Positions 59,243 to 64,000 of a stretch of 64,000 nt of DNA are shown here, piece after piece (position 1 is the first letter of the stretch; the number at the start of each line of letters is the position of its first letter). Position numbers and translations under genes: made by a program. This DNA is from CAVRXQ01 sp963849105. GTDB lineage: Bacteria > Actinomycetota > Acidimicrobiia > Acidimicrobiales > Bog-793. The stretch covers positions 186,001 to 250,000 of the forward strand of contig CAWKGD010000006.1 of NCBI GenBank assembly GCA_963849105.1. The letters are read 5' to 3'. The notes under the pieces were generated by a model that was given only the letters and a program-made list of their open reading frames with translations, had not been told where the DNA came from and ran no database searches.

Positions 59243-60567
59243 CTCAGCGCCTCCTTCAATGTGTCGATCCCTCGACGCGAGTTCGTGAGGGTGCGCTCCA
59301 GATCGAACGCTTCGTCGATCAGCTTTTGAACCCCCTCGGGACCGATCGCGTCGGCGAGCGCACGATCATCCTCGAGCACGGAACGGAACGATCGACCCGA
59401 CTCGGTCGAATGCCGCGCCGCCGACTGAACGATGCGGTAGGCGTCGTCGCGTTCGATCCCCGCGGTGACGAGCGCGAGGAGCACCGATTGGGAGAACACG
59501 AGACCGCGCGTGAGCTCGGTCAAGTTCTCGCGCATCTTGTCCTCGTGGACGACGAGCCCGTCGACAAGGCGCGTCGCCCGCACGAGCGCGTAGTAGCAGA
59601 GCTGGATGGAGTCGGGGAGAATCACCCGTTCCGCGGAGCTGTGCGAGATGTCGCGTTCGTGCCACAACGCGACGTTCTCGAGGGCGGTGAGGAGGTAGCC
59701 GCGTAGCACGCGCGCGATCCCGACCAGTCGCTCAGAGACGATCGGATTGCGCTTATGCGGCATCGCTGAGGAGCCCTTCTGACCTGCGGCGAACGGCTCC
59801 TCGACTTCACCGACTTCACTCCGCTGCAGGTGGCGGATCTCAGTTCCGAGAGATTCGAGCGTCGTTCCCGTCGCGGCGATCGCATAGAGCAGTTGTGCAT
59901 GCCGATCGCGCGCTATGACCTGGCTCGACGGTGTCGGAATGAGGCCGAGCGCCGCGCAGACGTAGGTCTCGACGGCTGGGTCGATGTTCGAGAAGGTGCC
60001 GACCGCGCCAGAGAGCTTGCCGACCGAGATTCCCTCGATGGCGTCTTCGAGGCGCCGATGATCCCGCAGCGCTTGCAGACCGAAGAGCGCGAGCTTCGCG
60101 CCGAACGTCGTCGGCTCGGCGGCCATCCCGTGGGTTCGCCCGGTGATCGGCGTCGCCGAAAACTCCTCTCCGCGGCGTGCGAGAACGGCGACGAATTCGC
60201 CGCTCTGTCGCAATAACAGTTCGCCCGCACGACGGAGCGTCGCGGACAGAGCAGTGTCGACGACGTCTGACGAGGTGAGGCCGTAGTGGATCCACGACGA
60301 CTCTGGCGGGCCGATCGCCGCCTGGACCACATCGACGAACGCCGCAACGTCGTGGTCCGTCATCTTCTCGCGCTCGGCGACTTGCCTGACGAAGGCCGCG
60401 TCGACGACGGGGGCGCGGCGCCTCGTCGCAGCGGGCGCGTCGGCGGGAGCGGCACCGAGCTTCGCCAACGCCTCGACCGCCAAGAGCTCGACTTCCAGCC
60501 AGCCTGCGAGGCGCGCCTCTTCGGTGAACAGCTCCGCCATCTCGGGCATCGCGTAGCGGTCGATCAT
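59239..60567 (-). CDS. purB: Adenylosuccinate lyase
   Basis: 442 residues. It releases fumarate from SAICAR and from adenylosuccinate. The family signature GSSAMPHKRNPIVSERL (flexible loop with catalytic Ser) is intact, and the His in GRTHGMAAEPTTFG and in SSDVVDTALS-type region are visible. Its ATG overlaps the purD stop by 4 nt. Two steps of the pathway use it, one before and one after the ring closure. Confidence 0.96.
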   Translation of the reverse strand: MIDRYAMPEMAELFTEEARLAGWLEVELLAVEALAKLGAAPADAPAATRRRAPVVDAAFVRQVAEREKMTDHDVAAFVDVVQAAIGPPESSWIHYGLTSSDVVDTALSATLRRAGELLLRQSGEFVAVLARRGEEFSATPITGRTHGMAAEPTTFGAKLALFGLQALRDHRRLEDAIEGISVGKLSGAVGTFSNIDPAVETYVCAALGLIPTPSSQVIARDRHAQLLYAIAATGTTLESLGTEIRHLQRSEVGEVEEPFAAGQKGSSAMPHKRNPIVSERLVGIARVLRGYLLTALENVALWHERDISHSSAERVILPDSIQLCYYALVRATRLVDGLVVHEDKMRENLTELTRGLVFSQSVLLALVTAGIERDDAYRIVQSAARHSTESGRSFRSVLEDDRALADAIGPEGVQKLIDEAFDLERTLTNSRRGIDTLKEALR

Positions 60568-61829
60568 CGAGGCGCGGCCCCGGTCGTCACGGCGTCGCTC
60601 GCGATGTCGCGCCGGTACGTCGCACCTGTGAGTTCGACCTTCTCGACCGCGACATAAGCGCGCTCGCGGGCGGACTCGAGCGTCGGCGCACGGCCGGTGA
60701 TGGCGAGGACCCGTCCGCCGGCGCTCCGGACGACCCCACCGGATTGGCGCTCGGTCCCGGCGTGGAAAATCGTGACGCCGTCTACCCTCGCCGCTGCCTT
60801 GAGTCCTTCGACCGCATCCCCCGTGCGAGGTGACAGCGGATAGCCGGGCGCCGCGATCACGACACAGACCGCGGCGTCGTCAGAGGTCGCAATCGAGTCG
60901 GGCACCTGCCCACTCGCCGCAGCCAGGAAGAGTTCGGCGACGTCGCCGACGACGCGCGGCAGGACGACCTCTGCCTCTGGATCCCCGAGGCGCACGTTGA
61001 ACTCGACGAGCTTCACACCGTCATCGGTGAGCATCAACCCCGCATACAGGACACCGCGGTACTGGATCCCGCGTCGCGCAAGTTCCGCGAGCGCGGGCTC
61101 GACGATTCGGTCCATCGCCTCGGAAACCACGACGTCGGGCACACCGGGTACCGGGGAAAACGCCCCCATCCCGCCGGTGTTCGGTCCTTTGTCCCCGTCT
61201 CCGACGCGCTTGTAGTCGCGCGACACCGGCAGGGGCACCGCCCTGCGGCCGTCGCAAAGCGCGAGCAACGAGATCTCCATGCCGTCCATTGCCTCTTCGA
61301 TCACAACCCGCCGGCCCGCGCCACCGAAAGCGACCCCGAAGAGCTTGTCCTGCACGTCGCGTTCGGCCTCGGAACGGTTGCCGGTGACGAGTACGCCCTT
61401 TCCACCCGCAAGACCGTCGGTCTTGATCACGTACGGCCCCTTCGAGCTCCGGAGGTGATCGATCGCCTCGTCTAGACGATCGAAGATCGCGAACGAAGCA
61501 GTCGGAATGTTCGCCGCCGCGCAGAGCTCCTTCATGTATGCCTTCGATCCCTCGAGGCGCGCGCCGTCCTGCCCCGGTCCGAGGACGACGCGTCCTTGTG
61601 CGCGCAGACGGTCGGCAAGCCCGCCGACGAGTGGAGCTTCGGGTCCGATCACGAAGAGATCCGCGTCGATCTCCTCAGGCGGCGTCGCGGAGGTCTTGAT
61701 CGCGCAAAGGCCGTCGGCGCGCTTTCTCATCGTGGCGCGCCCGGGGGAGACAACGACCTCGGCGCTACGCGCGCACACCAACGCGAGAGCGTGCTCTCTC
61801 GCGCCAGACCCGACGACTACGACTTTCAT
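60564..61829 (-). CDS. purD: Phosphoribosylamine-glycine ligase (GARS)
   Basis: 421 residues. It joins phosphoribosylamine and glycine with ATP, step two of the pathway. ATP-grasp fold: N-terminal VVVGSGAREHALAL, GPYVIKTDGLAGGKGVLVT, GPNTGGMGAFSPVPG and LVEFNVRLGDPEAEVVLPRV (metal-binding). Single-function protein, not fused to purM or purN. ATG/TGA overlap with purA on one side and purB on the other. Confidence 0.96.
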   Translation of the reverse strand: MKVVVVGSGAREHALALVCARSAEVVVSPGRATMRKRADGLCAIKTSATPPEEIDADLFVIGPEAPLVGGLADRLRAQGRVVLGPGQDGARLEGSKAYMKELCAAANIPTASFAIFDRLDEAIDHLRSSKGPYVIKTDGLAGGKGVLVTGNRSEAERDVQDKLFGVAFGGAGRRVVIEEAMDGMEISLLALCDGRRAVPLPVSRDYKRVGDGDKGPNTGGMGAFSPVPGVPDVVVSEAMDRIVEPALAELARRGIQYRGVLYAGLMLTDDGVKLVEFNVRLGDPEAEVVLPRVVGDVAELFLAAASGQVPDSIATSDDAAVCVVIAAPGYPLSPRTGDAVEGLKAAARVDGVTIFHAGTERQSGGVVRSAGGRVLAITGRAPTLESARERAYVAVEKVELTGATYRRDIASDAVTTGAAPR

Positions 61830-63106
61830 TCGGCGATGCGGACGTACTGGTCGCGTTTAGGACCGACGCCGACGTATGTGACGGGCACACCGGCGTGCGC
61901 CGAGATCATCTCGACATACGCGCGCGCCTGATCCGGGAGATCGTCAGCGTTCGTGACCACAGAGAGGTCCGACTGCCAGCCGGAAAGCTCGGCATACACC
62001 GGGCGCACCCGGTGGAAGATCGACTGGTGGTATGGGACGCGGGTCAGCCGTTCGTTGTCGTACTCGTAGGCGACGCACAGCTTCACCTGTTCGAGCTCCG
62101 ACAACACGTCAAGCTTCGTGAGGGCGATTTCCGAGATCGAGTTGAGGCGCACCGCATGACGCAACATCACGAGATCGAGCCAGCCCGGTCGTCTGCGCCG
62201 GCCGGTATTCGTCCCGTACTCACGGCCGCGGTCGACGAGCACGTCCGCGACCTCACCGTCGACTTCTGTCGGGAATGGCCCCGAGCCGACCCTCGTGATA
62301 TACGCCTTCGCGATGCCGACGACGCGGTTGATGTCGCGCGGCCCGACGCCGGATCCGACGCACGCTCCTCCCGCCGTTGGGTTCGATGACGTCACGAAGG
62401 GGTAGGTGCCGTGGTCGAGGTCCAAGAAGGTTGCTTGCGCGCCCTCGAGCATGATGTTGTCGCCAGCTTCGAGCGCCTCGTGCACGAGCCCCACGGTGTC
62501 GCCGATCATCGGCGCCAGGCGCGGAGCGATCTCGCCGAGATAGCGCATCGTGATGTCACGCTCATCGATCGGCAGCCGGTTGAACACCTTGGTGAGGATG
62601 GCGTTCTTCTCGCGCAAAACGACATCGAGCTTCTGGCGGAAGATCTTCTCGTCCAACAGGTCCTGCACTCGGAGCCCGATGCGGGCGGCCTTGTCTGCGT
62701 AGGCGGGACCGATGCCCCGTTTCGTGGTGCCGAGTTTGTTCTTGCCGAGGGAACGCTCGGTCGCCCGGTCGATCTCGTAGTGGTACGGCATGATCAGGTG
62801 AGCGTTGCCCGACACGACGAGCCGCGACGTATCGACGTCGCGGGCTTCGAGAGCGGCGCACTCCTCCAACAGGACGGCAGGATCGACGACGACGCCGTTA
62901 CCGATCACCGGGACGGTGTCGGGGTAGAAGACGCCGCTCGGCACGAGCTGCAACGCGAAGGTCTCGTCGCCGATGACGATGGTGTGTCCGGCGTTGTGCC
63001 CGCCCTGGTAGCGCACGACGAGCCGCATATCCTTCGCGAGGAGATCGGTGAGTTTTCCCTTCCCCTCGTCGCCCCACTGCGTCCCGACCACGACGGTCGC
63101 GGGCAC
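61826..63106 (-). CDS. purA: Adenylosuccinate synthetase
   Basis: 426 residues from a GTG with AAGGGAG upstream. It joins IMP and aspartate with GTP, the first step to AMP. N-terminal GTP-binding loop VVVGTQWGDEGKGKLTDLLA, IMP site GGHNAGHTIVIGDETFALQL, catalytic GTTKRGIGPAYADKAARIGL and the family signature ILFEGAQ-like MLEGAQATFLDLDHGTYPFV. First gene of the six-gene operon and so directly behind its promoter region. Confidence 0.97.
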   Translation of the reverse strand: MPATVVVGTQWGDEGKGKLTDLLAKDMRLVVRYQGGHNAGHTIVIGDETFALQLVPSGVFYPDTVPVIGNGVVVDPAVLLEECAALEARDVDTSRLVVSGNAHLIMPYHYEIDRATERSLGKNKLGTTKRGIGPAYADKAARIGLRVQDLLDEKIFRQKLDVVLREKNAILTKVFNRLPIDERDITMRYLGEIAPRLAPMIGDTVGLVHEALEAGDNIMLEGAQATFLDLDHGTYPFVTSSNPTAGGACVGSGVGPRDINRVVGIAKAYITRVGSGPFPTEVDGEVADVLVDRGREYGTNTGRRRRPGWLDLVMLRHAVRLNSISEIALTKLDVLSELEQVKLCVAYEYDNERLTRVPYHQSIFHRVRPVYAELSGWQSDLSVVTNADDLPDQARAYVEMISAHAGVPVTYVGVGPKRDQYVRIAE

Positions 63107-63166
63107 CCGACTCCCTTCGCTCGACGAGCCCGATCCTACTTATGAGGTCTTGGGGACCTCGGGCTG

Positions 63167-63205
63167 CACGATCGTGGGCGGCTTCCGGACGATCTGGCGG
63201 ATCGT
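63167..63205. promoter_or_regulatory. ACGATC-type inverted repeats in the purA upstream region
   Basis: CACGATCGTG (63167-63176) is a perfect palindrome, and ACGATC-tggcg-GATCGT (63189-63205) an inverted repeat with the same half-site. They lie 60-100 bp before purA, in the gap shared with the divergent small membrane gene. They could bind a regulator of purine genes; none is known to me with this motif. Confidence 0.4.
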
Positions 63206-63281
63206 GTGTGATCATGTTTCGATTTGGTCACGTGGCGATAAATGACGGCGCCAAGAGGCGAATCTGGGTATGGAGGCGACG

Positions 63282-63524
63282 ATGTTCGCATTCTTGAGGC
63301 TCCCCGCGGCTGGTCTGCTCTTTTTCGTCAGCGCGTGGTTCTTGATGCTGTTCGCCGGCGTCGTGGCGACCAACGTGGGGATCCGGCCGTTCGGCTACGT
63401 GACATCGATGATCTGCACGATCGCCATCTGGCTTGCGATCGTGCCTGCGGTGACCGCCGTCGCCCGCAAGCGCTGGGCAATGGGGCGATGGAAGAAGTTC
63501 GGGCGCGTGAAAGTCCGCGTCTGA
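63282..63524 (+). CDS. Small two-helix membrane protein
   Basis: 80 residues from the ATG at 63282. The upstream ATG at 63270 overlaps GGAGG, which is better read as the ribosome site of the second. Two hydrophobic helices (LLFFVSAWFLMLFAGVVATN and SMICTIAIWLAIVPAVTAVA) and a very basic C-terminal tail (KRWAMGRWKKFGRVKVRV). No family recognised. Divergent from purA. Confidence 0.7.
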   Translation: MFAFLRLPAAGLLFFVSAWFLMLFAGVVATNVGIRPFGYVTSMICTIAIWLAIVPAVTAVARKRWAMGRWKKFGRVKVRV

Positions 63525-63541
63525 ACGTTTGGTCACGTCGG

Positions 63542-64000
63542 CTACGTCCGTAAGGCGCTGAGGAGGACGACCCCGCGGCGGCCCCGGCCCCGGGTGTCGA
63601 CCCTCACCTGATCGAACCCGCTCGCTTCGAGTTCATCCGCCATCTCTTTCGCGAACCCGGCGGTGAACCCGTGCCCGCGATGACCCCGCGCCTTTTGGCG
63701 GAGCGACCTTTCGACGATCACGACCCGGCCACCCGGCGCGAGCACACGTCGGATCTCTTTGAACGCCGCGGTGGGGTCGTCGAAATGGTGGGCGGAGCGG
63801 ATCGCGAAAGCGACCGAGGCTTCACCATCGTCGAGCGGAATCGCCTCGGCGAGACCCTTGAGCCAGCGGATCCGAACGCGCTCGGGTCCGTGCGTGAGCC
63901 AACGGGCGAAACTCAGCATGACCGGGGTCGGGTCGACGCCGGCCACCGTGGCTCCCTTGCGCGCCGCGGCGCGCGACGCCGTCCCCGGTCCGCATCCAAG
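63542..64000 (-). CDS. Class I SAM-dependent methyltransferase, N terminus beyond window
   Basis: The frame is open to the right edge and begins there with motif I LGCGPGTASRAAA, which binds SAM. Then GVDPTPVMLSFA, AIPLDDGEASVAFAIRSAHH and FKEIRRVLAPGGRVVIVERS follow, the UbiE/Methyltransf_11 order. The first part of the protein lies outside. The substrate cannot be inferred. It is convergent with the small membrane gene, 17 bp away. Confidence 0.85.
   Translation of the reverse strand, partial: LGCGPGTASRAAARKGATVAGVDPTPVMLSFARWLTHGPERVRIRWLKGLAEAIPLDDGEASVAFAIRSAHHFDDPTAAFKEIRRVLAPGGRVVIVERSLRQKARGHRGHGFTAGFAKEMADELEASGFDQVRVDTRGRGRRGVVLLSALRT

Overview
The window is one continuous stretch of high-GC actinobacterial chromosome. 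The lineage is inferred from the FHA/PP2C/PBP/PASTA-kinase cluster, CrgA, a MarP-type membrane protease, a GTP-dependent PEP carboxykinase, an acyl-CoA carboxylase beta subunit with a small partner, a SigK/RskA-type sigma/anti-sigma pair, an Rv2578c-type radical SAM protein behind an actinobacterial SOS box, and many GTG/TTG starts with GTGA or ATGA overlaps. An Acidimicrobiia-like member is plausible, but no phylogeny was run.

Layout. About 1-10.1 kb is accessory DNA around a tRNA-Pro(CGG) gene. On its left are poorly conserved small and membrane proteins, an excisionase-like HTH protein, a secreted protein built of duplicated modules and an intact tyrosine recombinase. On its right are a decayed second recombinase pointing back at the tRNA, an SPFH/ribbon-helix-helix pair, a dead ABC ATPase and a degenerate copy of the tRNA 3' half, which together look like an old integration scar. 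10.1-26.9 kb holds a secreted CHAP hydrolase with an attenuator-like leader, proS, the lysC-asd pair, two cyclophilins, a phosphatase, a VIT1-type transporter, an orphan response regulator with an altered phosphorylation site, pyrE, marP, a GH15 glucosidase, a truncated queA, and a TetR/MFS efflux pair. 26.9-33.7 kb holds lon, the ECF sigma/anti-sigma/secreted-protein group, an autoregulated MerR protein and the radical SAM gene.

33.7-47 kb is core housekeeping: tRNA-Ser(CGA), tadA, tRNA-Ser(GGA), the SRP RNA, then dnaX-ybaB-recR, the acyl-CoA carboxylase beta gene, lhr, a VOC protein and pckG. 46.5-48.2 kb holds a MarR/membrane-protein operon and tRNA-Leu(CAG). 48.3-54.4 kb is the cell-wall and division signalling cluster fhaA-fhaB-pstP-pbpA-pknB-crgA, without the RodA/FtsW gene usually found in it.

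54.6-63.1 kb is purine synthesis. purA-purD-purB-purC-purS-purQ form one minus-strand operon in which every junction overlaps by 4 nt; purL follows after a small convergent gene. The small PurL, PurS and PurQ are the three parts of one FGAM synthase. The window ends in a small membrane protein and a truncated methyltransferase. No insertion sequence, transposase, CRISPR array or rRNA was seen.
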